This document shows, in pieces, positions 44,416 through 56,279 of a stretch of DNA of 64,000 nt (position 1 is its first letter; every line of letters starts with the position of its first letter). The DNA is taken from NCBI GenBank assembly GCA_918807975.1, contig OU964918.1, forward strand, positions 52,436,477 to 52,500,476. The letters are read 5' to 3'. Source of the DNA: Aplidium turbinatum (Eukaryota; Chordata; Ascidiacea; Aplousobranchia; Polyclinidae). Below the pieces are notes generated by a model, which did not search any database, had not been told where the DNA came from, and worked only from the letters and a program-made list of their open reading frames with translations. The position numbers were made by a program, and so were the translations under genes.

Positions 44416-47400
44416 TAGGGTGGAGTGAAAATAACTTTTTTGCGAAATTCAAAAACATAGCCCCCTAAAAAGTTGCTGTTGTTCACGAAAAACACATTTG
44501 TGAAAAAAAATAATAATGTCTTGATGAATCTCAATCCACAAATCAAAGATGGCCGCCAACTTTGCTTGAAAATAGAGTAAATTCACCATAACTTTGCCAA
44601 TACTAGCCCAATTTTTATTATATTTCAACAAGCTTTCCTCGTTCATGTCATAAAACACTAGAAATACATATGATGACAGCGTGAGCAAATTATGACGTCA
44701 CCAAATCCAATATGGCTGCCAAATTCAGTTTTTTACATGTCCTATCCATGTTACACACTTCTTTTTCGATTTGCTCCAACGTTTGACAGTTACATGGTTA
44801 TGCTGTTTTCTGTCGTAGGTACGATTGTTCCTCTTGATAATAGCAAATACAGATGGAAGCTTTATTTAGTATATGATATATAGTATTCATCTAGAAATTA
44901 AAAATACCTTCAATAATTGCAACAGAGTAGGATAGGACGTTTGGCCGTTAAGCCCGTAGAATTAACGTTTCCAGTTCACGCCAGGTGGAGGTAGTCCTAC
45001 AGGCTACATGTGAACCTTTTAGGGGACAAACCGGGGATGGAATGCGTTTGTCGCCCAAGGGCATTCTGGGAAGTCCAAGGGACATGAATTTCACCCGAGA
45101 ATGACCTGTTCAATGTAACCTTCACTGAAATTCTAAACTTTGAAATCAGCCTTGCTGTCAAACTTTGGCATTTTGCGCCTGCTCTCTAATCGAGCCCTGA
45201 TGAAACCATCTCTGTTATCTCCTCCACAAACGGAGCCTGAAGCCTCTGTCATAAGCTTAACATGGCGTTCCACAGCCTGGTTATGACAGGGGAAACTTTC
45301 AACTGTGAGAGGACTCATCGTGAATGGATTTGTTTTGATCATATTAATCAAATCTTCATTGCTAAGGTTCTTGGTGTGGGGAGGTTCAGTGATATCTTCA
45401 TGCCAGTTTAGTGCCAGTCAATTATTTCTATATAATTCCTAGCATAAAGGCTCAAGGTTGGCACTCTAAAAACTCGCACTGTACTGCTGCTCTTGCGTTC
45501 TCTGGACTTCAGTATTCGCCTGAGAGCCAGTTCTCTGATACTGATGTTGTCGTCTGCCAATATTGCCAGCAGAAAGTTTTCAGGGTGCGCAAAAAAGGCA
45601 TTTTTCTGGATAGCATCCATAACAACTTCCTTAAGCTCATCCTCAAGATATCTGGCCTTGTCTACCATGTTGTGGACATGTTTTGCTCCATCTGTACACA
45701 AAGATGCCTTTTTAATAGAGAACCACATCGGTGCATACACTTTCAAAATAAAGGTGACAACAGTCTTCAATTCTATGGACGGTGCTTCTGTTGAAATATG
45801 CAACCGCAATATGCGATTTGTTTAAGTCAGCCATCTTGCTTGATTAATTGTACCATGGCATTTGAGTGAAAGGTCCAAGGAGCAACAACCTTTGCTAATA
45901 GCCAGATAGATTTCAAACAGATACTTCTGATCGGTGCTTGTCTTTGGGTTGCAGTAATGCAGTATGTGCTCTAAATCACAAGGTATTTTGTCAAAATTTA
46001 CCAGTGGTTGACGGTCACAGGTATGAACGGCTTTGCCGATTAGTCCTGCAAATCCATGGGGGCCAGTAATTGGACCATTTATCTTTTGAAAAAGATACCT
46101 GAGAGGAATCTCATTGGCATGCAACAGGCAGATACACCATTATAGTTTACCTAGTGACTCTTCAATTAATCAAATGACTCCCTTTTTTACACCAGTATTG
46201 ACGCCTGTTTAATCAGTAGGCTACCAATTACATTGAGTTCATTTGTATCTACCCTCTTTTTTTCTAAATAATCTAACAACTTTGAAGCTATTTCAGCCCC
46301 TGTCCCGTTACTTGCAAAAACATGCCCGAAGTAAAATGATCCTGGTTCTGCTATAATTGTCTTGTGTTCCTCTGATATTATTTTACGATGAAATTTGCCA
46401 TCAATCTCTTTTGCAACATTGTCTTATCTTTTCGGCCATCAAAGTATAAACCTGTAATCTTTGTGCTGGCTTTACCTGACAAAAAAGCTGTGCGTTTCTT
46501 CATCCTTTCCTGCGAACTTTGCTTCTGTCGATCACCAGCAAGTTGCCGCCTTGAACATCAGCATGAACAGAACTCGCTATGGCTTCTGCTGCCCTATCTG
46601 AGACTCCATATCTGTCACAAATGGTTGCCATTGTTTGCAAAGATTTGGGGAAGACCTTTCTCTTCTTTGGACAGGAAGCATCTATATATGTACCACTATT
46701 GTTAGGACATTCTGTGTCACTGTTACTGTCACTGTGATAAACCTGAGATGATGCAGACGACTAAGTTGCACAACTTCTTGTGGTCATTTCACAATGCTTT
46801 AACAATGTTCTTCTTTTGTTTCTTTTTTCTAGCTTTTGTGTTTCTGCTTTATCAATACTACCAATATAATTATTTGCCTGGTATTTCTTTGATTTATCAG
46901 AAATTCTACGATGCATTGCAATATAGGCTATCTGAAAAACATAGCTTGAGTCAATTAATATGGACACGACTATAACTATTTCTGGTATAAGATGAACACT
47001 TTTGAACAGGTCTGCAATACGCAATCATACGTAGAGAACGTAGCCTATATATCTATAAAAAAAATGAAAGAAGAAATAGTAGAAATGGAAAAAATGCAAA
47101 AAAACATAATTTGGCGGCCATATTGGATTTGGTGACGTCATAATTTGCTCACGCTGTCATCATATGTATTTGTAGTGTTTTATGACATGAACGAAGAAAG
47201 CTTGTTGAAATATGATGAAAATTGGGCAAGTATTGGCAAAGTTATGGTGAATTTACTCTATTTTCAAGCAAAGTTGGCGGCCATCTTTGATTTGTGGATT
47301 GAGATTCATCAAGACATTATTTTTTTTATTTTTTTTTTTAACAAATATGTTTTTCATGAACAAAAGCAACTTGTTAGGGGGCTATGTTTTTGAATTTCGC

Positions 47401-47428
47401 GAAAAAGTTATTTTCACTCCACCCTACA
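44416..47428 (-). mobile_element. DNA transposon with about 310-bp terminal inverted repeats
   Basis: Arms 44416-44725 and 47110-47426 are long inverted repeats starting TAGGGTGGAGTGAAAATAAC. Flanks TTGTTCAA (44408-44415) and GTGTTCAA (47429-47436) match at 7 of 8. Between the arms, minus-strand frames hold one decayed protein in order: ICDRYGVSDRAAEAI and VIDRSKVRRKG (about 46655-46500), GLYFDGRKDKT (about 46455-46420), MHANEIPLRYLFQKINGPIT and GLIGKA (46124-46020), FFAHPENFLLAIL and RRILKSRER (45610-45490), FPCHNQAVERHVKLMTEASG, DGFIRARLESRRKMPKF (45290-45150). I have the impression of similar uncharacterised proteins in other invertebrate genomes, with Asp-bearing LYFDGRKD and HANELPLR-type motifs, but cannot name the superfamily. 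Several frame breaks are evident. Confidence 0.75.
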
Positions 47429-48509
47429 GTGTTCAAGACCAAACTACGGCTTGTGAGATCCATAGTAATGTCGGTATTTTTTAGAAAATTTTAACATTCA
47501 GTAACATTCAGAAATGCTTCGTGACCCACCTGAAATAGATTTGCGACTAGATGTGTAAAAAAACGCTTTTTTTTGTTTTTAAAAAAAATGAGCTCGTTTT
47601 TTTTGTTTTTTATTCATTTTATTTTATATTTTTTTTTTACCTGATGATGTTCGCCCTTCGTTTCCGAAGATGGCCAATGAGACTGAGATCAAGCTTCTTT
47701 TTTTTTTTTTTTTTTAGTCTTGGCTTTGGTCAGCGTAGGCTACATGAGTGTGGAGATGGCTGATGAGGCCTATCTGTGCGGTGAAACTTCTGCTGCAGGA
47801 TGGACATTGGAAGGATGGTTGGCTAGGGCCAGGGTTGTTTGAAGCTCGGGTCTTGCGATGTTCTCGTTTTCTGACAGCAGATAGCGTACGATGTTTCTCA
47901 GCTGATTCTGCGCCTTTATAAATAAGACTGTGCCATGTTGGTCGTTCTGCGGCTAAGTCTTCCCACAAATCAACGTCGATGGCGAATTCTTTCAGGGAAG
48001 CTTTTAAAGTGTCCTTAAAGCATTTTCTTTGATCACCTACATGACGTTTGCCGTTAGTCAGTTCTCCGTAGAGCAGTTGTTTAGGAATGCGATGGTTCGG
48101 CATCCGGTGGACATGGCCAGCCCATCTTATTTGTGCCTTTTTTATGAGGGTAAGAGTGCTGGGCATGTTCGCTTTACTGAGAACTTCGGTGTCTGGGTCT
48201 TTGTCCTGACATCGAATCTTGAGGAGCTTTCGGAGGCAGGAGAGGTGGAAGTGGTTCACCTGCCTTTCGTGTCGCCTATAAAGAGTCGAGGCCTCACATG
48301 CATACAGACGGGTCGTCAGAATAACTGCTTTGTAAACTTTTAGCTTTGTGGGCAGCTTGATTCCCCGCCTCTCCCATACGTTAGACCTCAATCTACCGAA
48401 GGCGATAGATGCTTTAGCGATTCTGTTGTTGATTTCCAGGTCAATGGTGGCTGTGTTAGAAAGAGTACTACCGAGATACTTGAAACTTTGACATGCATGT
48501 AGTTTCTGG

Positions 48510-50468
48510 TAGAGATGTACCGATACCAATATTTTGGCCGATACCGATCCCCATACCGATATCACTTTTTTAGGCCGATACCGATACTGATACCGATATT
48601 TTGGCCGATACTTTGGTGTTACAAAAAGAAGCAATTTTGGTATTTGCAAGGAATTATATCAAATGCTAAGTTTTACCTTATTTGCATAAAACTATTAAAA
48701 AAGCTTTCAATTGGCATAATTTATTAAAGATTCAAGAATCCAATCTCAACCGCATTGTTGTGTCATAATACTAGTAGGTTTCAGTAATGAAAGGCCACCA
48801 TAATTGAGGACTGGGGTATAAGGAAAGAAACATTACATCATAATTGGGGTTTCTGAAAAATTAATAAAGTGTTTGCACAAACTCTCCAAATAGGCCATCA
48901 TAATTGATAATAAGATGTAAAATGTAAACCAAGTGATTTGTGTAGTCGTACAAAAACTATTCAACAAGTAATGTGCAACCTAATGGCGCTTGCCGTTCGG
49001 TTGAAGCTTTTGCCAGGCCAAGACTACCCAGGTAGCAAAAATGTATACTTTTGCATCGTTTTTACGTTGCTAAACGTTTAAAAAATCCATGTAACTTGGT
49101 TGTTTTTAGTAAGCTGGTTCTATCAGTTTGTGATTAAATTTCCACCTTTCGTTGTAATAAACCCACCAAGCTTAAACAATGTCACGGCAGAATAAGTAGG
49201 CTATGCTTAAAATGAAAGCAAACTAAGAATCCTCACTAAACTAATCCAAATGGTCTTGTTGCGCCTAAAATGACCAAGGCCTATGAGAGGGGGGTACGGA
49301 AGGTACGGCGTACCCTTGACGGCCCAAGCCTGTGTTTGTTGGGAGGGCCCGAAATTGTGGTTTTATAGTTTACACACAAAAATGTTTGGCTAAAACCATC
49401 CTAAACGACTGATTTCAAGCATTAAAGTTGTTATTCTTTAGTCCTGGGGGGCCCGTAATCTGGCAAAAGGGCCCAGAAAGGTAATCGAGTGCTTTGCAAG
49501 CAAATTATGGGCCCAAAGTGGTTATTTAATGCTTTACGTGCAAAATGTTCTGTTAAAAGCACCCTAAATTAAATCATAAAAGTTAGTTATTCTGCTGTCC
49601 GGGCGTACACTAGCCATTTCAATTCTTGTCGATGTCAATTCTTGCTACAAAACGGTTGCCGAGAAACATATAGTTGATTGAATGGTCTAAATGGCTAGTG
49701 TGGAAGCTACACCGTTATGGGTAGCGAATCGCAACAGCTCGCTGTAGTGAGTGCTCAGCCTTGTGCTGATAGCCGGGAAGAACGCTCCTTTCTTCACAAT
49801 GAGGTTGTCATCTTAGGCGCAACAAGACCATTTATTGATTAGTTTAGTGAGGATTTGTAGTCCCATTGCTTTCATTTTGAGCCTACTTACTCTGCCATGA
49901 CATTGTTTAAGCTTGGTGAGATCATTACAACGAAAGGTGGAAATTAAATCACAAACTGATAAAACCAGCTTACTAAAAACAACCAAGTTCCATGGTTTTT
50001 TTTAAACGTTTAGCAATGTCAAAATGATGCAAAAGTATACTTTTTTGCTACCTGGGTAGTCTTGGCCTGGTTTTATCCTCTGCTGAGAGTAAAAAAGAAA
50101 CACAAAGAAAAGAATGATAAATATTGGAGAAATTGAGTCTCCTTCACAACTTAAGAATCGAACAACGCAAAACTGCTGAAACAAAACGTTTTGTTTGAGT
50201 GAAAGAATCACTGTAAGCAAACAATGCCAAAAGGTGCGCGCATGAAGTCATGGGAGTGTGAGGTATCAAAAATTTGAACAGGTTGTTATTTTTCTACATC
50301 AATGTGGTGTTAGTTACTACTTTAAAAAATTTATGTAATATCTTTGCTTCTGCAGAAAATCCGCAGCAAACGCCTTTTTTACATGTTTAGTATCGGCCAA
50401 ATTTTGCCGATACCGATACTCAAAAAATGGCCGATATCACCGATACCGATATATCGGTACATCTCTAG
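48510..50468. mobile_element. hAT element with TAGAGATGTACCGATA ends, copy 1
   Basis: Ends TAGAGATGTACCGATACC and TATCGGTACATCTCTA, with iterated GATACCGAT motifs just inside. A perfect 8-bp TSD GTTTCTGG at 48502-48509 and 50469-50476 splits the LINE. No transposase was read. A long-inverted-repeat element (49016-50071) is nested inside. Confidence 0.85.
49016..50071. mobile_element. foldback-type element with about 260-bp inverted arms
   Basis: Arms at about 49016-49283 and 49813-50071 are reverse complements from the terminus CCAGGCCAAGACTACCCAGG through CAATGTCACGGCAGAATAAG-type sequence to GGTCTTGTTGCGCC. The spacer of about 530 bp holds GGGCCC-rich repeats (GGAGGGCCCGAAATTG, GGGGGGCCCGTAATC). 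No clear TSD; flanks are TTTTG and TTTTA. Confidence 0.7.
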
Positions 50469-51679
50469 TTTCTGGTCGTTTACAGTGATGAGTGGTTTGC
50501 TATAGGATTTCCAGGGGCTGGTTGATACATTGCTTCTGTTTTTTTAGTGCTCATTGTTAGTCCAAAATTATCGCAAGCAGAGGAGAACTTATTCATTTGT
50601 TGTTGAATTTCGCTTTTGGAACAGGCGTTCAGGGCACAGTCATCCGCGTACAGAAGTTCCTCAATGACAGTTTCGGTAACTTTGGTGATTGCTTTGAAGC
50701 GTCTCAGGTTAAAAAGTTTTTCGTCACAACGATAGCGAATTGGAATACCATTGCAGTCTTCATCTCTGAAAGCATCTGTTAGCATTGCTGAGAACATCAT
50801 GCTAAGTAAGGTAGGTGCCAGGACACAGCCCTGTTTAACGCCGTTTGTAACTGGGAAGGCTTCAGATAATTCATTGTCATCAACAACGTAGGCCATCATT
50901 CCATCATGACATTGTCTTACAATGGAGATGTATGTGTTTGGGCATCCGTATTTGACTATTTGTGCATGATCTTCCACAATCCTTCCCTGCTCACTGTATC
51001 AAAAGCTTTTGTCAAATCGACAAAGACAGTGTAAAGGTCTTGGTGTTGCTCCATGCACTTTTCTTGAAGCTGTCTGGCCGCAAAGATCATATCTACAGTT
51101 CCTCGGCCCTGGCGAAATCCACACTGGCTTTCAGGGAGGAGGCCTTGCTCGAGATGGTTCAAGAGGCGGTTCAGTAAGACACGAGCCAAAATTTTTCCAG
51201 CAATTGACAGGAGGGAGATTCCTCGATGGTTGTCGCACAGTTGGGGATTTCCCTTGCGTTTGTAAATGTGCACTATAGATGCATCTTTGAAATCCTGGGG
51301 AAGTACACCTGTAACCCACATTAACTGGAATAATTCAGTAAGACTGTCAACAAGGCCCTTGCCGCCTAATTTGTAGATCTCTGCTGGTATAGAGTCAGGT
51401 CCAGGGGTTTTTCCCAAGGGTAAGAGGTCGATGGCTTTCTGAACTTCATCAACTGTTGGGAGGGCGTCGAGTTCACGATTGGTGGTTACCTGAGGGAGGC
51501 GATCAATGACTTCATCGTTTATCTCTGAAGGCCGGTTGAGAACGTCATGGAAGTGTTTGGCCCACCTTTGTAAGATTTGGCTCTTGGTAGTGAGCAGAGT
51601 TGATCCATCGATGTTAAAGAGAGGGCGTTTTTTTTTACCTATTTTGACATTAAATGCCACAATATGTAGCAATTAGGGT

Positions 51680-52152
51680 AAACTCATTGCACTAAACACA
51701 ACAGATTATTCATCTAAGGACTCTGATCTTGCATAACTACTTCGTAGCAGACAAATAGACTCTTACTACATCAGATTTTTGTTAGTTTGATTAAATTTGT
51801 TCTTGTTCCGAAATAAAATAAGTTATCATCTTTGATGTTTGTTTTGTATCTTTCTCCTGCATTGCAGGAATATGGGTAAAACTTTATACTTGTCAGGAAA
51901 AGTATTATGAAGCATTTATTCACTATGTGAACACTGAGCAGTGCTGAAAAACTCCACTTTAAAGGGAAAATTTCTTCATTCAGGGTTGGTAGTTACTATA
52001 GCAATAGTCAACATGGGTGGTGGGCATTTGAAAGGAACATTAATCTAAACCTTTTCTGACAAATGCACTTACTTCTGACAGCTGAAAATATCAGTGATAA
52101 GACCTCTTGCATTATGTCACAAATGATCTGCAAGAAGCATCAATGACAAAGT
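51680..52152. other. no gene recognised
   Basis: Between the LINE and the next hAT element; AT-rich with no exon or element end seen. Confidence 0.3.
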
Positions 52153-52160
52153 GTCTAAGA

Positions 52161-53125
52161 CAGGGGTTCCCAACCTTTTTTGCTGTTTGTACTCCTTTGT
52201 CAGGTCAGAGCATTCTTCGTACCCCCAAAAAATTTTGATTGAATTTTTCAGATATATATATATATTGCTAAATTAAATTGCTTTATAGCTCAATTAAACG
52301 TTAAACCGATATTTCACACAAACATGCAAAAATTACCAAAAGAAAATAAATGTCAAAACTTATTTTGTTTGTCACTTCTTAGTGAGATATTTGCTGCTGC
52401 TTCATTAATAAATTTGCTCGAACAATGGTTCAATTTTACTCAAGGCAACACGTAAATCACCTTCCAGTTGTAGACGATTTCTATACTTATTCTTGATATA
52501 CATCATGGTTGAAAAGCCACTTTCACAGCAATAAGTTGTTGATAAGAGAATTGGGAAGGTTTCATACCAATACACCAAAAATCTTATAACTTTGATTTGT
52601 CAAATTTATAGCAGTTTCAATTTTTGGCAGCTTTTTATATCGATGATGTTCTCATGCAAATTATCTTCATCCAACATTTTTGTTAAATCAAAAAGAAATG
52701 GATTTATAATCCAATGCTGGAAATAATTCAATTCACCAGCAAAAAAGTAACCATTGAAAGAATCAACCAGCATTTGTGGGAAAGAATTTCATTTTTGACA
52801 TTTTGCAGCAAAGAGTTATTTGCAATTTGATCAAGACAAGGAAAATTATCAAGGTTTTCATTTTGAGCAGCAGCAAGTAAAAAAACACATTGTTATGAGA
52901 CAATGAGACTACTTAGCCAACTAAATAACAACAATTATTATTTGTAGATAATTGTTTTTTTCAAAGCAAAGAGCGTAATGGCATAATATCGTTTACAATT
53001 CCAAAATAAAACTGTACTATGAAATATGTTTGAAAAGCTGCTCTGTGGCCCAAGGATTTTCGTACCCCTTGATGTTTAATCTCGTACCCCAAAGGGGTAC
53101 GAGTACACCCCGGTTGGAACCCCTG
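52161..53125 (-). mobile_element. hAT element, ZBED5/SCAND3-like, decayed
   Basis: Ends CAGGGGTTCCCAACC and GGTTGGAACCCCTG are inverted repeats with a perfect 8-bp TSD GTCTAAGA (52153-52160 and 53126-53133). The minus strand near 52545-52420 reads LSTTYCCESGFSTMMYIKNK then YRNRLQLEGDLRVALSKIEP, the hAT C-terminal region of ZBED5-type transposases. Confidence 0.85.
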
Positions 53126-53300
53126 GTCTAAGACCTTACAACTCACGAAAGGAATACTTCTATTTCAACATTTATTTAGCATATACAATACATCGTTGCT
53201 AAGCTATCAGTTAAAAAGCATGTTTAAACAAGCTATTGGCAATAGCTTTCATTAGCAAATTACCACAAACAAGGTAATGTGTGTTCTGTATACTGCCATC

Positions 53301-53960
53301 CAGTGGCGTAGCCAAGTTTTTTTTGGAAGGGTTTCAACCCCTGTTTTGGCACGTCATGATATTGAGAATGATGCTTTCAATCTCTTTATGTCTTTAAAAC
53401 AAAGTTTGCCTAATTTTAAACAAAACTGCATTAAAAGAGCCAGTTTTGCCAATGCCAAACATTCAAATATCTCAGCCAGGAATTAACAATAAGAAAACAT
53501 AGAGAATTAGCTTTATTTCCGAAAAATGCCGAAGAAAAAATGATCTTATCCTTTTGCTATGCCACCGGACAGCACTATTTTACAGGAATATGTCTACATT
53601 TTGTTGAAAATGCTCTCAGATGCACCAAATTCAACGGAATGGCCCGTTTCGATGAGTCCGATTCGGTGAGTCCGATTTGGTGAGTCCGATTCCTATTCAG
53701 TGATTTTTTGAAATTTTTTTTAAAATTATTGGGTACCGTAGCCTAATTATCATTGCCGTTTTAGGGTTAGGAGTTAGGGGTTAGAGGTTAGAAACTCACC
53801 GAATAGTAGCAGACCCAAATTCAAAGTAATTTTTCAAAATTTTCTGCGGGAGGGCACCACTGGGTGTTGTCTTAGGAAAACACCGTCTTAGGAAAACACG
53901 ACGGGCTTCGCCCACCAGCTGTCAAGCCCCCCCCTTTCAAAATTCCTGGCTACGCCACTG
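53301..53960 (+). mobile_element. non-autonomous element with CAGTGGCGTAGCCA ends
   Basis: The left end CAGTGGCGTAGCCAAG and right end CCTGGCTACGCCACTG are inverted repeats. Flanks CTGCCATC and GTGCCATC are close (7 of 8, with an extra base at the right). Near the right end is the hairpin-rich GGGCTTCGCCC stretch shared with 27350-27530 and 31311-31480. An iteron MITE is inserted at 53635-53816. Confidence 0.7.
53635..53816. mobile_element. iteron MITE, copy 3 (8-bp TSD)
   Basis: Starts CGGAATGGCCCGTTTCGATG, has three TTCGGTGAGTCCGA-type iterons, GGGTACCGTAGCCTAATTAT, a GGGTTAGGAGTTAGGGG tract, one inverted iteron, and ends AATAGTAGCAGACCC. TSD AAATTCAA at 53627-53634 and 53817-53824; the interrupted family motif CACCAAATTCAAAG is intact in other copies, confirming the insertion. 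Confidence 0.8.
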
Positions 53961-54349
53961 CAGTGCCATCTTGTTTTTGCCAAAATTTTGTCAACCCATT
54001 GATTGTGTACAAGAATAACCAGTACCGTCGTACCGGTATATACTAACATCGTAGGCTAACTTCCATATACATTATGTCATGTATCAATTTGCATTAACTC
54101 AATGTTTGTCAGGTCTACTGTCACAAACATGCCTGAGAATGAAGAAGAAAGTGAAACAACGTAGGACTATGCAAAAAACATATGCTGCCAAGCACAAACA
54201 CTTAGGAATTTCAGCACACTAATAAAAACCATTTTTTAAAGTTTAATGTTTTTCAAGAGCACTATAATGAAACTAGGCTGCAAATTGTAAAAAAATTGCA
54301 ACTTTTCCAGAAAAATATGAAAAAAAACAAAAAAAAACGGGGTCCATGT

Positions 54350-55215
54350 CTTTTAGGCGCAGACAGATAGGCACGCACACTGTGGCGTATGGATATTTAG
54401 GTGCGGAGCACTGTGGCGCCAATTCATTTAGGTGCTATTACTAGTAAAGTCTACAGATTGTATCAGCTTGGCAGGTAGGGCAATGCTTTTCACAAAAAAT
54501 GTAATATTGAACAGAAAGATAAAATGTTGTTTTGTTAATGTGCGTGTGGAGATGAGATGCAAGACAATGCTCTACTACTCTTGATATTAGCACATCTCCA
54601 CAGGACATTTGTTATGCATCCTGAACACAGGTTGCAGAAAGATAGAACCTTACTTAATCTGTTATCTTTCACAATTACTTCTACTTGGGATGGATTGGTC
54701 GTGTGGCGAGTTCCTATGAGACAGCGCTCTACTACATGAATACATTTCTATAGCACATATGAACCCTGGCTACAAGCTGCAAGCATAATGGTGCGACTTT
54801 GCTCGTTATTAAACCTAGTCGGGGTTTTGACGGAAAACTAAGTTACTCTTCACTCAAGCCTACCACCTGCTTGAATATAGGCGGTATATTTTTTACTGAT
54901 GTTTAGTGTAGTTATTATTTGACTCACTAAAAGTGAACTCATGTTCAGAAACTTGAATATTTATTAATAACGCTATCGCCGACGCAAACCTGGACTAATA
55001 ACAAATAAATGCCGAACACGCGCATTAAAATACAATATATCTTTCTGCTAAATATTACATTTTGTGTGAAAAGCATTGCCCTACCTGCCAAGCTGATACA
55101 ATCTGCAGACTTAACTAGGAATAGCACCTAAATGAATAGGCGCCACAGTGCTCCGCGCCTAAATATCTAGACGCCACAGTGTGCGCACCTATTTGACCAG
55201 CGCCTAACTGTGTGC
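54350..55215. mobile_element. foldback-type element with TAGGCGC iterations
   Basis: About 160-bp inverted arms (54350-54512 and 55060-55215) share GCACACTGTGGCG, TAGGTGCTATT, TTGTATCAGCTTGGCAGGT and GGGCAATGCTTTTCACA. TAGGCGC/TAGGTGC and GTGGCGCC motifs are iterated in each arm. The spacer is about 545 bp with no recognised gene. No TSD was settled. Confidence 0.65.
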
Positions 55216-56279
55216 CCCTAAAAAATGCATGTTTTTTTTGGCCCAAGTTTTTTTGAAAAAAACCCACGTTTTAAAAAAAAAACGATTTGTTTTTTGCATT
55301 TACATCTCTATTCGCGACCACCGGTTGGGAAGCACTGATATAGTGTGATGTTGCAGTCACTCAGACTCTTATAATTAATATCTTTGGAGTCTGGATGAAT
55401 ATACTTCATCAATTTATATCAGCTAGGCTACATCACATGATCACTGCAACAAAGGACCGATTTGGTGGCTGAGCATACACAGCAGTGTAAACAGATTTTA
55501 CTGATTTTCATACCCAAGTGAAAAAATTGCCTGACAGGTTACACAGCGTTTCAATCCTTTTTGTTGTAATTAAGTGCATAACTGAACTAATTCACTTGTT
55601 TATTCCAATTTGTCGTTTGAACTTTCCGACAGTTGTTTCAATTAGAGATGTACCGATACCAAGATTTTGGCCGATACTTTAGTGCAGGGGTTCCCAACCT
55701 TTTTTACACCTTTGAAAATTTTGAAAAATCAATGGCCCCCCTATTTTTTTCAACCTTTTGAAAAAATCAAGAAACGTTATGTTAATTAAAAACATAGCAG
55801 GCCTCGAAATTCACTGCGGACACGGCGGTTATGTCCGCCGTCACAGCATGTAATGTCCACGGGAAGTACCATCTAGATCGGTCATATTTGTTCGCCGAGA
55901 AATATCGATAGAAATCGTCATTGCATAGCATGAACAATTGTTGCGAATATATAGTTTCCTGTGCATTCTAGCGCGCATCTAGAAAATGTGAATACTGTAT
56001 CCCTTAGCTTCCATTCAAGCAGGAAAACTTTTGATATTTACGTTGCTTAAACGATTGATGACATTGAATCAGCTTAACAAAGATGAATTCTTCGCTAAGA
56101 ATCGATGGGAGTACCAGTACTTCTACACTTATCACGCGCAACATAGTTCAAGTCTTATGTCACAATGTCTGGCTTTGATCTCCGAAAAATATTGATATGG
56201 CAAGGTTAGTTGCAAAATTAGATTATACGAGTCGAGTAGGAGTAGGCTATTACTAGACCGGGAGCCTGCGACGTCCACC

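Larger units (their letters stand above)
47714..51672 (-). mobile_element. second LINE, decayed, interrupted by a hAT element
   Basis: Minus-strand reverse transcriptase in pieces: 51672-50956 (LQRWAKHFHDVLNRPSEI, GKTPGPDSIPAEIYK, NHRGISLLSIAGKILARVLL, SQCGFRQGRGTVDMIF, VFVDLTKAFDTVSREGLW), 50977-50480 (VTNGVKQGCVLAPTLLSMMF, LLYADDCAL catalytic box, TKKTEAMYQP), then after the hAT insertion 48500-47714 (FKYLGSTLSNT, IRWAGHVHRMP, and a C-terminal C2H2 finger CPSCSRSFTAQIGLISHLHT). The 5' endonuclease part is absent. The clade is not resolved. Confidence 0.85.
41122..55337. mobile_element. hAT element holding a 14-kb nest of later insertions
   Basis: The left end CAGTGCTTCCCAACCTTTTT and right end CGGTTGGGAAGCACTG share 15 terminal inverted bases, and both run inwards into GCGACC(C)AC-type sequence. 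The flanks are ATTTAGTG (41114-41121) and ATATAGTG (55338-55345), 7 of 8. Between them lie at least eight other elements, listed separately. Two separate fragments of one family would be the alternative. Confidence 0.55.

Noticed and set aside
45411-45825. Two plus-strand ORFs of 127 and 110 codons
   Set aside because: They are shadows of the minus-strand transposase frame at 45809-45408, which carries recognisable motifs.
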